Below are positions 46,515 to 57,960 of a DNA stretch of 64,000 nt, in pieces. The stretch comes from Anastrepha obliqua (lineage: Eukaryota > Arthropoda > Insecta > Diptera > Tephritidae), in NCBI RefSeq assembly GCF_027943255.1, contig NC_072894.1, positions 76,981,601-77,045,600 on the forward strand, in the 5' to 3' direction. Within the stretch, counting starts at the first letter, position 1; every line of letters starts with the position of its first letter. The position numbers and the translations under genes were made by a program. The notes beneath the pieces were generated by a model that made no database searches, had not been told where the DNA came from, and saw only the letters and a program-made list of their open reading frames with translations.

Positions 46515-46779
46515 TAAGATAGTGCAACCATAGCTGGTGCCAAATTGTTTCGCTCTCTGATCACACTGGTTCGCAAATTTCTTTTTTGTCCCCCCATGCC
46601 ACTATCCATTCCAGATAAAGAATCGCTCACTGATTCTGAAAATCAAGTTGATTGTTTGTGTGGGGAAACATTTTTGAATTCGTAAATAATTTCAGATTTT
46701 ATTGCTTTTAAGGAAAATTAGAAAAAATCAAACTTGGGGAAAGATTTAAAAAATATGAAAGGCAAATTTTATGTCTCCA

Positions 46780-47510
46780 GGTACTGAATTCAGCTACAAC
46801 CACATCTATGGTGGTGGAACAAGGTAGGAATAGCCTTACCACCTTGAGCGTACACCATAAAGTTACCTTAATCTGGGTCCCGGGACATCGGAATATTGAA
46901 GGTAACGAAAAAGCAGATGAACTGGCAAGAGAGGGATCTGCTATGAATAACGCACTTGCAGAATCAGTATTCACACCATTAGGTGCAGTCAAGAGTACAA
47001 TTTCCCTAAAATACCTTCAAATCGCGGATCGTAGATGGAGAGACCAGACGAAATGCAAAATTAGCAGACGTTATGGCCCACCTACAACCTTAAGCAATCG
47101 TCAACATTGATCAACATGAAACGACGGGACGCCTGGAGACTAACAGCAGTCACAAATGGCTTCTGGTCTATCGGAGAACAAACCGCCTAAATGGGCATCC
47201 CTCACAACACATACTGTCACAGTTGTAAACAACTGGAGAAAAAGGAAACAATCTTCCACTTCCTCTGTGAATGCCCTACCCTATAGAAGGACAGAATGTT
47301 AACCCTGGGCAAACCGCTGTTCGAGAGTCTCGAACAACTGTCTGGCTCAGATGTCAACAACCTAATCAGGTTCCTGAACCGCACAGACTGTATATAGTAT
47401 GCCGTAAATAACCGTTAAACAAGTTGGTAACGAGCATGTGGCAACAAAATGGTGCGGAAGCGCTAGCTGGATTCTGCAAGAATCACCACTCAAACGAAGC
47501 AACCAACCAA
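46780..47510 (+). pseudogene. Non-LTR ORF2 3' end with RNase H, decayed
   Basis: HKVTLIWVPGHRNIEGNEKA DELAREGSAM is a clear RNase H C-terminal block (HxxxxGNExADELA). Then SLKYLQIADRRWRDQTKCKI, and in other frames ETTGRLETNSSHKWLLVYRR TN and CHSCKQLEKKETIFHFLCEC PTL, NNLIRFLNRTDCI. The 3' UTR seems to run to about 47510. Two or more frameshifts. Related to but distinct from the fragments at 57961 and 40930. Confidence 0.85.
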
Positions 47511-47765
47511 CCCTGACAACATTTGGTTCCAATGTGATGGTGCGACTTGCTATACGGTATACTTAGCAATCGATTTATTGCAATATTCAAGCCACCATTA
47601 AAGCCATGCGGCCAGATTTATTGGAAAAGCAGTCAAAAACTGACCTGACCGGCTGAACTATGCAACTAGTAGCCTGCTAAAAAAGTTATTTGCAACAATA
47701 TTTCTGATTTTTATTACTTTAAAACGCCCAATACATGTACACGTTTATGCAGTCATCACCTGATC
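47510..47765 (+). pseudogene. Deleted Tc1/mariner-superfamily transposase relic
   Basis: DNIWFQCDGATCYTVYLAID LLQYSS carries the second catalytic block. It is joined directly to KAMRPDLLEKAVKNWTDRLN YATSS, the C-terminal block, and the third-Asp segment between them is missing. It starts immediately after the 3' end of the non-LTR relic at 46780. Confidence 0.65.
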
Positions 47766-50007
47766 CTTTTGTATACCTATAGATTGACTCTTCGCGAGTT
47801 GGGTATTTTCATTAGCTTATTCACAAATTTCTTATTTATCTAATAATTTTCTTCGTTAGTCGCTTCAAATTTGCCTAAGAGGACTGACATTATTACAGAG
47901 GGAAAAAATGGAAAAAACTTAAATATCGCAAAAGAATTGGTAATAAAAGGAAATTCTGCATAGTATGATAATTGGATAGTGACAGCCTGTGCCTATTTTT
48001 GCTTTAAAAAAAAAAAAACGATTTCTATAAGTTTAAAGAAACACTTTATGGACTAATGTTTTTTTTTGGAAATTCATACGGGATAATTAACAATTTGATA
48101 GTGAAAGAAGTAGACAAATGCATTCATATTTTTAAATTTTTGAGAAAAAAATTTAACGCAAATATAAAACAAAAGGGATAGAATATTAAGTCTTTGGTCT
48201 TTAAGTCAATTGTAAAGACGGTAGAAGTAAAACAAGAAACAAGACGATCGATTCGGAGCAGAGTAAAATTTTATTTGTTCACTTTAAAAAGAAAAAATGC
48301 CTAAACAAATTTCAATACTATATGACTTGCTATTAAGACAAAAAACGCTAGGCCAGGATTTTTCGATAACAATGTTGGTCAAATTTTAATTTCTTATATT
48401 TCAACTTTCAGCAAGTTCTCCTTGACGCAAACCTCTCTTGAAGTCAGATTGTTACTTAAAGTAATAATCCAATTTGATGTTGTGGTCCGATGGGTTTATG
48501 GTTCCCTTCCAATTACACCAAACACATAACAAATCTGTCTGGGGTGTTAATGCAGACTTGTCAGTTGTTTATGTAAGCTGAAATAACTAACGGGTCGAGT
48601 TTTCTTCATAAAACCCATTTATACGAATATCTGCTAATTAATTGCCTAAAATCTAATAACCTGTTTTAATTGGTAATTCTCTCCTGCAGGGTACATACAA
48701 TACAAATAGCATCAAATTAAAAGATGTACAAAACATACCAAATGTAGTGCTGAAACAATTAAAACAAATTGCAAACTTGATCTTTTAATTAAAAATAAAA
48801 ACATTCACTCACAAATATGAAATGTCGTAAACGGAAGATACTTGAAAATATTTTTGTATTTAATTAAGAATTGGATATTGATTTGTACAACAACAGCAAT
48901 CATGTGAACACATTTATTTAGGGAAGGGAAATTTATAGACGCAAACAAGCTGGAAAGGCTTGAAAGAAACACAGAAACTAACACACTGACATGCACTGAA
49001 TGACTGTGTATGTGTAAGTGCGCATGTGTATATACATATTCATAAAACAATCTTAACACATCTGAAAATAATATTAGCTAACAGTGCGCAAATAATCACC
49101 ATACCGCTTGTTGCTTAGTTGTAGAAAGCCGTATGGAAAATATGAAACGTTGTCAAATTATTAAAGGTATAAAGAATATAAAAATCTAAAAATTTTTGTT
49201 GCCGAAAGAAATTAACATTTTAAAACGCATAAGACTTCTTCATTTTTTTTATAAAAACGCGACTTATAACATTTATTATTTTCTTAAAAAGAAATTAGTA
49301 CTTAATTGTAATAATGGAAATAAATAGCGTAACAGAAAATTCAGTTTTTCCAAAGAAGTTACTTATTGAAGCAATTAAAATAAATTTTGTTATAAATAAT
49401 AATAATAAAAAAAGAACAACTAAGCAACGCGGCAATGTGAATATTAGAATTATCTTAAACTTCTGTTGTTAGCCTTAATGTACAAAAACTTAAAATTTAA
49501 AACAAATTCCCTTGGTAAGCACTTGTATGTGGTGTTTATGCGTATGAGTAACATGTAAATAAAAAATATTTACCATACAAAGTGTAAACTCCTACACGGT
49601 GGCGTATGAGTAACATTTAATGAAGCCGGTCATAAATATGCAATTCGTAAAATGTTGTCGTTCTTTTGATATGTAGCTGTACATAAAAATGCGTGTTCGC
49701 TCGTCTGTATGCGTGGCTGTGTGTATGCGTGTGTGCGTGTACACATGAGTTTTTTACATGTTTTACAAACAATTTTGCTATTTTGCCGTTTCAGTAAAAT
49801 TTAATTATTTTTCCTCTTTGTTTTCAATCAAAAAAATAATTAAATATTAACTTTTCGCAAGTGAGTTACGTTTTAAAATTTAACAATGACTTAATCTTCA
49901 CAAAACGACTTACATTTGCATTGCAACTACATAGACCGCATAATCACTATCAGTGATATGAAAGCATTGGAGGTGAATGTGAAGTTTTGAGGCTTTTTCA
50001 AACTTAC
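47766..50007. other. Intron up to the donor of exon 50008
   Basis: AT-rich. GT/TATG repeats at 49680-49745. No transposon recognised next to the exon. Confidence 0.5.
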
Positions 50008-50090
50008 CTCCTGTGGTGGAACATCATAAGTGCGTGTACGTAGGTCCACACGGGCATACGAGTCAATGCAAGGCAGAATAAAGAAGATAC
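50008..50090 (-). CDS. Stomatin-family gene, SPFH exon (FFILPCID...)
   Basis: An 83-bp exon, acceptor AG at 50091-50092 after a pyrimidine-rich tract, and donor GTAAG at 50007-50003. Two bases complete the split Gly, then come 27 codons: IFFILPCIDSYARVDLRTRT and YDVPPQE. This is the classic second block of the SPFH domain (ilPCiD.y.kVDlRt.t.dvPpQe). It ends in phase 0. Both splice phases agree with the exons on either side, which is strong evidence that all four exons belong to one transcript. A SINE copy begins only about 330 bp upstream of this exon (50418..50657), and the downstream intron is about 33 kb. Confidence 0.94.
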
Positions 50091-50417
50091 CTGTAAAAGG
50101 AAAATTAAGTAGAATGAATTTCAAATTTTTTATTCAGATTTAATGGAGGAGCCTTAGTGCGAATTGAGATTTAACCGCACCTGAACAAATATAAATCCCC
50201 TAGTTCTAATATTTTCGTTCATATTTCTACTTATTTAATTAAAGTCTGCATAAATGGCGTGGTCCCAACACTAGGGAACTATTTGATCAATTCAATTCTA
50301 GCAAACTGCATTGTGTCGGTTTATAATATTTATATCATAATAAGCAAATTTATTCAATAAAATGTACAGTTAGCACCATTGGCTATAATGACTGCACATA
50401 CCATGTGTCTAGATGTT

Positions 50418-50657
50418 GTACCACAAATGGTGGGAGCTACAGCTTAAAGCCGACTCCGAATGGCAGAGAGTTTTTATGAAGAGCTTTTTCATGGCAAAAA
50501 TGAACTCGAATGTTTTGTCATTGCCTGCCGTGGGACAACCGCTATTAGAAAAAAACTTTTACTGTCATTTTGCTGATTCGTGCACGGAGATTCAAACCTA
50601 TGTTCTTTCTGAATTCGGAATGGTAGTCACGCAATTAGCCATTCGGCTACGGCGGCC
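50418..50657 (-). repeat. tRNA-derived SINE, copy 6
   Basis: On the minus strand: GGCCGCCGTAGCCGAATGG (A box), CATTCCGAATTCAGAAAG, GGTTTGAATCTCCGTGC (B box), then ATAGCGGTTGTCCCACGG, CAGGCAATGACAAAACATTC and CCATTCGGAGTCGGCTTTAA. The 3' tail is missing. It is about 330 bp upstream (gene sense) of the stomatin exon at 50008. It forms a head-to-head inverted pair with the copy at 51296. Confidence 0.88.
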
Positions 50658-50689
50658 GCATCTTTCATTCATACGTTGTATCATTTTCT

Positions 50690-51215
50690 GCGCACGTTGT
50701 AGAGGTAATCCACTCCAAATCAGTCAAATCTGTATTGATAACTGTTTGATCATCCATATTTGTTTTATTTTGAGTACTTAACTCTTGTCCAAACGTTTGC
50801 AATAGGATTGGCATCAGGTGACTGTGAGGGCCAATCCAACATATCCATCCCATTTTGCTGTTTCTGCCCTATACAACTTCGGCTGCGATATTCGTGATAG
50901 TGGTTACCTTGAAAAATCGCAGCTGATAGTAGCGAAGTTTTTTGGTAAATACAAATTTCTTTCCAGAGAAACGGCACCAAACATGAACCTTAACCGTTGA
51001 AGTTATCGATTGTCAGAAGAACACTAGGACCGACAGATGGAACTATTTGCCCAAAATGAAGATTCACCTGTTAATATTACGTTTGCCCAATTTCTTTCTG
51101 AAGTCGCCTTAGTCCGTGCAAGTCGATTTTTAATATGTGATAATGAGCGCAGCGGTGTTTTCAATTGAATTCCATGCTCCAAAATTTGAGGTCTTCTGCA
51201 TGTAACCATCCTCGA
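50690..51215 (-). pseudogene. Tc1-like transposase relic between two SINE copies
   Basis: On the minus strand: LKTPLRSLSHIKNRLARTKA, RNWANVILTGESSFWANSS (FSDES-like first Asp block), LVPFLWKEICIYQK, then NGMDMLDWPSQSPDANPIAN VWTRVKYS (the WPSQSPDLNPIENVW block of Tc1 with Glu changed to Ala) and DLEWITSTTCAENDTTY. At least two frameshifts. Flanked at 50657 and 51296 by inverted SINE copies. Confidence 0.75.
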
Positions 51216-51295
51216 CTCGTACTTATGGATAAATTAACACCACTTTTCCATAAAAATCCTTTGGTTTCGTCCAACGCTAAGATCGGCTTTTTCGG

Positions 51296-51611
51296 CACTG
51301 TAGTCGAATGTGTTGCTGCGTGACTACCATTCGAAATTCGGAGAACGTAGGTTCGTATCGCTGCGAAACACCAAAATGAATAAAAGGTTTTTCTAATGGC
51401 GGTCGCCCCTCGGCAGGCAATGGTAAATCCCCCAGTGTATTTCTGCCCTGAAAAAAAGCTCCTCATAACAAATATCTGCCATTCGGAGTGGCCTTAAAAT
51501 TGTAAGTCACTCTATTTGTGGAACAACATCAAGACGCACGCCACAAATAGAAAGAAGACCACAGCCAAACACCCAAGAAAAGGGGGGTATGCTCCAATTA
51601 TATATGTATTA
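51296..51611 (+). repeat. tRNA-derived SINE, copy 7 (nearly full length)
   Basis: Plus strand: CTGTAGTCGAATGTGTTG (A-box region), CGTGACTACCATTCGAAATT, GTAGGTTCGTATCGC (B box), GAAACACCAAAATGAATAAA, TGGCGGTCGCCCCTCGGCAG, CACGCCACAAATAGAAAG, and a 3' end GTATGCTCCAATTATATATG. Head-to-head with copy 6, 640 bp away, with a Tc1 relic between. Confidence 0.88.
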
Positions 51612-52029
51612 TCAACGTCTTCGGGTCCTTGAAATATTTTGCTGCACATACACGGACCCATACACGGACCTAAAGAATATGTACAAAAGAACACTGCTTC
51701 AGACCGTTTTTCATGCGTGGAACTAATTTTATACAAACAACGCGTGCTTCCTAAATTTCTAACATAACTAATTTCTAACATAACGCTTTCATTAGACAGT
51801 CTGTACTTATTTTATCTTGTGTGTGACCTGACACAAAAAAAAATTTCTCAATACAATTAAATTGTAAATTTTTCTTTAAGTTTTTCGTCAAAGTGTGAGA
51901 TAAATAGTTTTAAAGGCTTGAGTTGTGTATGGGCTTGGGTATTATATTGCACATCTACCAAGCGGGTTTTAAGTGAGTTACAGTCAAATCTAACTGCTAC
52001 CCAAATTTATAAATTTTAGATGTTTAAGA
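51612..52029. other. Intron, nothing recognised
   Basis: Spacer between a SINE and a transposase relic, with a short duplicated CTAATTTCTAACATAA at about 51758 and 51770. Confidence 0.5.
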
Positions 52030-52440
52030 TTTATAAAGGGTTTTCCAATAACAAGTGTTATGAATGAATGGATTGCGCTATCGAGAGATTATTAACGATT
52101 TTTTATGTCCGGAATTGGATGGTATTGATCTGGACAACGTTTATTTTCAACAATACGGCGCTACGTGCCACACAAGCAACCATTGACACCACACAAGCAA
52201 CCATTAACACCTTGTGACTTTTTTCTTTGAGGCTACGTGAAAGAGAAGGTCTACGCCAGCAGCCCAGGGTCGATTCAAGACCTCACCGATGTCAAAGATG
52301 GAATTCGTGAGGCTATCGAGGACATAGGGTAGCCACTTTGCAATTCTGGAAAATTTAATGAAAAGGATATTGTCCTGTAAGCGTGGTCGTGGTGGTCATT
52401 TGCCTGATGTTATTTTCCACTATTAACGGCATACCTTCCT
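52030..52440 (+). pseudogene. Tc1/mariner-superfamily transposase relic with an internal 21-bp duplication
   Basis: Reads CPELDGIDLDNVYFQQYGAT CHTSN (second Asp changed to Tyr), then a 21-bp direct repeat at 52169..52189 and 52190..52210, CDFFL.GYVKEKVYASSPGS IQDLTDVKDGIREAIEDIG and a degraded RGRGGHLPDVIFH end. Same group as the relic at 53300, 860 bp further on, but a different subfamily. Confidence 0.7.
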
Positions 52441-53299
52441 CTTTTAAATGAAGTAAGCATCCGATCATTTAGATTAAAGAAATAACATTTTTCTTTGGAT
52501 ATCAAAATAACACCTCTTAATATCTCGATATAGCTATTACAGACAAATTATTTCGGTGCAGAGAAAGTTTTTCAAGTTTAACTTTCATATCTATAAGTAG
52601 TTGTAGCGCTAACCGTATCCAAATAATATAATATGTTATGTTTGTCTGATCCCAATTGCTGCACTCTCTTACATCCCACGTGCAAAAGGAATATCTGAAA
52701 TGGGCTCTATTTTATATTTACTTGCAGTTGCTCAATTTTGTTTCGTTTTATGGGTGCATGCAGCAGTTGGACGTTTCGTTTTATTCAAGGCGAAACCATA
52801 CAAGGTGGTAACAAAGAGTATTTACATGTTTTATATTTCGAACGCATTTTGCTTTTGGAATAAGGTGCTTTGTGTTAAAAAAACGAAACAATAACGAAAA
52901 CGCAGATTACTTTTGTAGTGAAACTACCAGATCGAGAAAATAAAAATCAAATAAATATTATACTACTATGGTATCACCTTGAATGTATGCGCCTCGGTAG
53001 TTTAACGTTCAGCTCCAATTTCCCAAGCAGTTTCTTGTGTCGCATTTACAATAGTGTTGAGTTTTTTTCTTATTTACAACTCAAACCGGGTACATCAACT
53101 GGAGTAGAACATTTTGTATTCCACGTAATTTGTACATTTCGTTGCGTTCTTTTATAGGTCGGATGCAAAAAGGACGACGCATGATTGTTCTATTAAAATA
53201 CTTGAAAGAAAAAAGTGTTTACTCATTGTTCTCCATTCTTTGTATTCTATGTAGAGAAGCAAATGCATCCATAACGAGTCACTGTTTGGTGCAGTTTTT
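52441..53299. other. Intron, nothing recognised
   Basis: The last ~150 bases may be the degraded upstream part of the transposase relic at 53300. Confidence 0.4.
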
Positions 53300-53766
53300 G
53301 GTCTGGCAGCATCATCGGGCCATTTTTTTTCGAAAATGAGCGAGGAGCTGCGAATACAGTAAATGGCGAGTCTTACCGTGACATGCTCAACGAGTTGTTT
53401 CCGAAAATTGAAGAGGATGACATGGACGACATTTAGTTTCAACAGGACGCTGCAACTTGTCACACTGCCAAAGTTACACTCGAACTTTTGGCTACCGTTT
53501 TTAAAAACCGAAATTCCGATATCAATTGGCCGCCTCGGAGCTGTGATTTAAGCCCGTTGGACTATTTTTTGTGGGAAGCCGTTAAGAACAAATGCTATGC
53601 GAACCATACAGAGACGATTGATGCTTTAAAACTCGAAATCGAAGCTGCTTTTCATGAAATTGGAGCCCAAACAATCGAAAATGTGCTTAAAAATTGGGTT
53701 GATCGAATGGCCTACTGTAAAGCCAGTCGTAGCAGTCATTTGAAAGATATTATTTTTCATGCATAA
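53300..53766 (+). pseudogene. Tc1/mariner-superfamily transposase 3' half with one nonsense codon
   Basis: A single frame from 53317 reads GPFFFENERGAANTVNGESY RDMLNELFPKIEEDDMDDI, then TAG at 53434-53436 (a Trp in the family), FQQDAATCHTAKVTLELLAT (second Asp), INWPPRSCDLSPLDYFLWEA VKNKCYANHTETID (third Asp), and a complete C-terminus SRSSHLKDIIFHA. Apart from the one stop the half is undamaged, so this is among the younger relics. The N-terminal half was not found. Confidence 0.85.
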
Positions 53767-56716
53767 ATGACAATGTTCAATCTTCAAAATAAACAGAAAA
53801 GTTTGAAAAGATATTGATTAGATTTTTTTTATAGCCGATTCAAAAAGCAAATTTTACATGGTACATGTTTACATAGTATCAGCACTTTAAAATAATTAGA
53901 TGTACCTAGTTTATGCAATTAAAATTAATTAGACAAAGAAGTGTTAAATAAATGGTTTTAGCATTCTGAGCTTTCTTACGACCTTTCTTTGGACAATTAC
54001 CATTTCACATTTGACACTAAATGTGCGCAATTTATGCTTTTGTGGCCAATTGAGCACAACAACTTTGCAGCACCTCCCCTCGCAACGACACTAACACTAA
54101 CACCAACATCCGCATCAACAAGGACGCGAGAAAGAAACACAGCTGTGTGAACACCACTGAAGTAAAAGCAGAAACAGAACGGTGAACAACAAAAGGCTAT
54201 GTGAATAAATGCAATGCGCGCACGAGGCAATGCCAACTGTTGTAGACAAATACACATATACATATGTATGTATATATAGAAATATATAGAAAGTTGTACT
54301 TGCAACGACGGATGTACTGCGTGTGAATGTACATATATATATATGAAGGCATATGACTTCTCTGCCATACTATAACATACAGATGCATTATTATAAGCCA
54401 GCAAGCGACAGAGCGAAGCGACTGCTGTTTCAGGCGATGGCAAACAAAACTTTATACCACAAACGAAAGTTGACTGTGCTGCTTCGCACCGCCTCGAAAA
54501 CGATGAAGAATTGGATCAAGTGCTGCAATTAACACAAATTGCCACTGCGCTCCTGCAGCCGCAGCATTGGCAGCAGTTGTCGATGACAATATATGTGCAT
54601 ATGTACATATGTACACACACATACTTGCATATTTTCTTTTTGTATCTATATGTGTTGGATAATTCATAAATCTGTGGAAAATGTGCTCGGCTGGAATTTG
54701 TCTTCTTGAGTAAACCAGAAAGTTTCTTATGTAGTTTGAAGTACATCGATGCTTGAAAATAAGTCAACCCTCTTACTTTCTGACAATTTTTTCTACTGCT
54801 AAGAAACGGAGGCTAATTTGTGTCTGGAGTTGCATTCAGCTTGTAATTATTTTGTGTTTGGGAGAAGGTAAGAAGAGGGAGACAAAAAAGGAAGGCGTGA
54901 GAACGACGAAGAGTTTGAGATGCTAGTCGATAAGAAAAATGTTGATTATGTATGTTAATTTTCCTCTCTGAAATGGGGTTAAAAACAGAGACCGTGAATA
55001 ATCAATATCTTCAAGTTCTCTATGATAGAAATCAAAAGCTTCCAAATCGCGAATCGCAGAAACTTCGAACATATAACACATGAGCTGTAAAGTCACAGGC
55101 CTTAAACATAGTTAGCAGTAGTTTTTTGCATTCACCCCTTTTTCAACCTTAAAAAAACAGATGTAAAAATTTCATGATATTTTATTCATTACTTTGAGAG
55201 TTATTGTGCTAGGAGTGACGCTACTTTTGTTATTTGAGTTTTAAACCCTTCATCAAAAATACGAATTATTAACTTTATTTTTCTGAAGTGAGATGAGTCT
55301 TCGAGCTGCCGAAAGCATAAAACTCAGAAATTCATTTTTATTTCGGAGAGGAAAATGCTCAAGAAATGTGTTTTATTTCCAATCAAAAAAATGTAAAAAA
55401 TGATTACTTACTAGAATCTAGAATTTAAAATTCAAAGAATTATGATTATTTCAGAGCAATGAAATAATATTATAAAAGTAAATTTTAATTAAAAAAAAAA
55501 AAGATTAAACATATTTATTTTTTTTCTGAAAAGTACAATAATACTGTCATTAATTATTATTATTGATAGCAAGTTTTAAAATCTGTAAATAATGCTTAAG
55601 TTTCTATTTGTTTAAACAATTCATACTGATTACGGTTCTCTAAATCAATAAAGAGTGCACATTCTTAGATCTTAGGGTTGCCTCTTTGACATTGTAAAAT
55701 GAAACTTAAGGGGTCTCACTGGCCTAGAATTAAAAAAAAATTGATTTTCTTTTGATATTTCGAAACTATAGGCTTTTAAGAATATACTGTCAAATTTTTG
55801 GAAAGATATTCCCATTACCGCCGTTTTAGAGTGAGAGTCGTTACGCGGCGGCATCAATGATCGCATTTAAATGGTCAAAACTTTAAACGCAATTATCTCA
55901 AAGCTACTTTTTTCGGCCTGGTGTTGTCAAAAAAAAAAAGTTATTCAACCGAATCGTTTGAAATTTTGATATGCTGTTCCCATCATCACTGGCCATCGCC
56001 CGTACTAGAATCATATTAATATTTCAATTATTTCGTATTTTTCTTATCAAAAAACTGAAAAAACCCGATTTTTAAAGTGCCAAATTCAATTCAATTTTTC
56101 GGGAGGGTCAACTTCAGCGCCTTTTTTTCAAATTATTAAATGAAATTTTTTTTTTATTTTTGTATATAAAAGAAGTGAGATTAAAAGCCAAAAGATTTAA
56201 ATATCGTTTTTCACTTTTTTTCATTGTAAATCTATTGTATCTTGTACAAGAAAATTAAAAATATAAAAAAAGTTCAATTAACTACTTAAAAAAAAAAATT
56301 CTACAAAACTGTATTGATTTCAGATTTGCTGAAAATTCGTTGTAAAGAGCCGAATCCCCAATCATTCATTCGGAAAATACATAAATATTAATTGCCTAAA
56401 TATCAATTTGTTTAAAAAAATTCCAGTGGATTATTTCTGCTGACAGTAGTTTTCAATCTTTGGGGCTTTCCGTTTGTTTCAGAATAAAGTATATATTTTT
56501 TGGTCTCAATATTCCAGATTTCATACTGGTGTGCTACATATACAAGTATGTGTATACATATATACCTGAATACGTCCCTTTTGTTTTCTTCAAATCGCGT
56601 ATTCTTTACTCTTATGGTGTTAGTATATCATACCTGTTCTGCCCTATGCCGTCTGCTTCTACATTGCATACCCAACCCAAGCTAAGTACTCAACCTATAC
56701 CCGTACTCATACTCAC
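53767..56716. other. Intron between exons 56717 and 50008, TE-poor part
   Basis: 54000..54650 is somewhat GC-richer with short CAACAC/CAGCAG tracts and TATG repeats. The rest is AT-rich with no coding signal. Confidence 0.45.
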
Positions 56717-56789
56717 CAGGGCCCTTTGCTCCACCTTGCATAAGACGACCCAAACGAAATATAACAGCGCGTTCATACTCCTGTACTAC
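56717..56789 (-). CDS. Stomatin-family gene, exon starting the SPFH domain
   Basis: A 73-bp exon, AG acceptor at 56790-56791 and GTGAGT donor at 56716-56711. It encodes VVQEYERAVIFRLGRLMQGG followed by AKGP and the first base of a Gly codon. This is the hallmark start of the band 7/SPFH domain (the EYERAVIFRLGR block is nearly invariant in stomatins). It enters in phase 0 after the membrane exon and leaves in phase 1, and the following exon at 50090 supplies GT to complete Gly. The preceding intron is only 524 bp and the following one about 6.6 kb. The open frame that runs upstream through this exon (Met-rich, hydrophobic) is intron read-through and not coding. Confidence 0.93.
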
Positions 56790-57313
56790 CTGTAATTTAG
56801 AGAAGAAGTGAAAGCAGAAGAAGAAATATAGTAATATGAGCATAAATGACAAAGTTATATGAAAGGAATAGATGTGCGAATGTGCGAATGCGGCGTGGTT
56901 GCTCGCAGTTAGTAGGTAAGTTGCAGCGATGGTTGAACAAAAGTGTCGCAGACAGTTAGAATTGCAAAGCAATAAAATAAATGATTGTCAAAGTTGCTGC
57001 TATTGCTGTAGCTGGCTTCTGGCTGTTTGTTGTTGGCTGCTGGCTGCTGATGCCTGAATGCACTCTACTCGAAGGTGTAAAGATCATTTATTATTCCATT
57101 TATTTTCAGATTTGCAGTTTTGATTGCCTGCCTTAACTGCTGCACAACCAACGGCGTCACTGATGAGCTATTAAATGTATGTAAGTCTGTATGTATCGTT
57201 TCTAATGCATATTTTTAAGCAACTGCAAGCACACACACATACATTATAAATTGCAATTACACATCCATTTACACTTGCAAGTACTCTTTATTTTTTCCCT
57301 TTCGTCCACTTAC
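56790..57313 (-). other. 524-bp intron of the stomatin gene
   Basis: Minus-strand donor GTAAG at 57313 and acceptor AG at 56790-56791. Contains a run of GGCTGCT/TGGCTGC-like repeats at about 57000-57055. Confidence 0.9.
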
Positions 57314-57423
57314 CTTAAAGCACACGAACAAACTAAACGGCAATGTTAGTATGACAAGCACAAGAGATAGGAATATCAGCACCTTCCCACACGTTGATGC
57401 CTTATCGCTAATTTCTTCATCGG
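57314..57423 (-). CDS. Stomatin-family (band 7/SPFH) gene, exon with membrane hairpin
   Basis: First exon of the host gene visible in the window, read on the minus strand. It is bounded by an AG acceptor at 57424-57425 and a GTAAG donor at 57313-57309. It starts with the last two bases of a split codon and encodes 36 further residues: an acidic DEEISDKAST lead, then a hydrophobic stretch (KVLIFLSLVLVILTLPFSLF) with a central proline, ending VCFK. Stomatins have exactly this layout: a short cytosolic N-terminus and an intramembrane hairpin kinked by a proline just before the SPFH domain. Family members sit on the inner face of the plasma membrane, oligomerise, bind cholesterol and modulate ion channels (MEC-2 in nematode touch neurons). 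The exon ends in phase 0 and joins the next exon (VVQEYERAV) without a break. Upstream exons lie beyond the right edge. Resemblance to the insect 'band 7 protein' orthologue group is from memory, not from a search. Confidence 0.9.
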
Positions 57424-57807
57424 CTGTAAAATGAAATTTCGTAGAAAAATTAATTGAGTGAGTGAGTAGGTCGAAAAGGGTAATGTTAAAATATTTTCGC
57501 TTATATGTAAGTAAAATAGTAAATACATATCTGTAATAAGTTCCATGGAAGTGAAATTTGTAATAGTGCTGAAAAATATTTGCCTAATTAATTCCAAAAA
57601 GAATAATTCCATTAAATGTATGCAATTTGTATGAAATGCTTTTTTCGCCAAATGCCAGAATATTTGAACTCGCATTTATTTCTTTACATGGGCCTGCACT
57701 CGAAGTGTAACCAATTACAAAGGCGATAAATTTAGTTTAGAAAATTACTTTTATTCGAGTCAAAGTAAAATACGTGTGAAAATAATACAAAATTAAGAAT
57801 CAATTTA

Positions 57808-57950
57808 CTGTTGCTCGATATGACCGCCTTCTCCTATGGCCTTAAGATGGTCCAGAAAATAATCGTAAGCTGCCCGGATGTGACTTGCAGGTATTTTGGT
57901 CCACTCGCCGACAATGCCTTTTTTCAGCGCCTCGAAAGGCATTGAAATTA
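57808..57950 (-). pseudogene. Tc1-type transposase C-terminal tail
   Basis: The minus-strand frame FEALKKGIVGEWTKIPASHI RAAYDYFLDHLKAIGEGGHI EQQ ends in a stop. It has the helical tail and GGHIE ending common to Tc1-type transposases. It adjoins the 3' end of the non-LTR fragment at 57961. Short, so the family is uncertain. Confidence 0.55.
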
Positions 57951-57960
57951 GGAAAGGAAA

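Noticed and set aside
51296..51370. Possible tRNA gene (A and B boxes)
   Set aside because: The segment is the head of a SINE repeated eight times, with mismatched stems and a long non-tRNA body.
53997..54443. 148-codon minus-strand ORF
   Set aside because: Composition follows CAACAC and TATG simple repeats; no motif, and it lies inside an intron of the stomatin gene.
56682..56972. 96-codon minus-strand ORF as an independent small gene
   Set aside because: Only its part at 56717-56789 is coding; the rest is intron read-through on either side of canonical splice sites.
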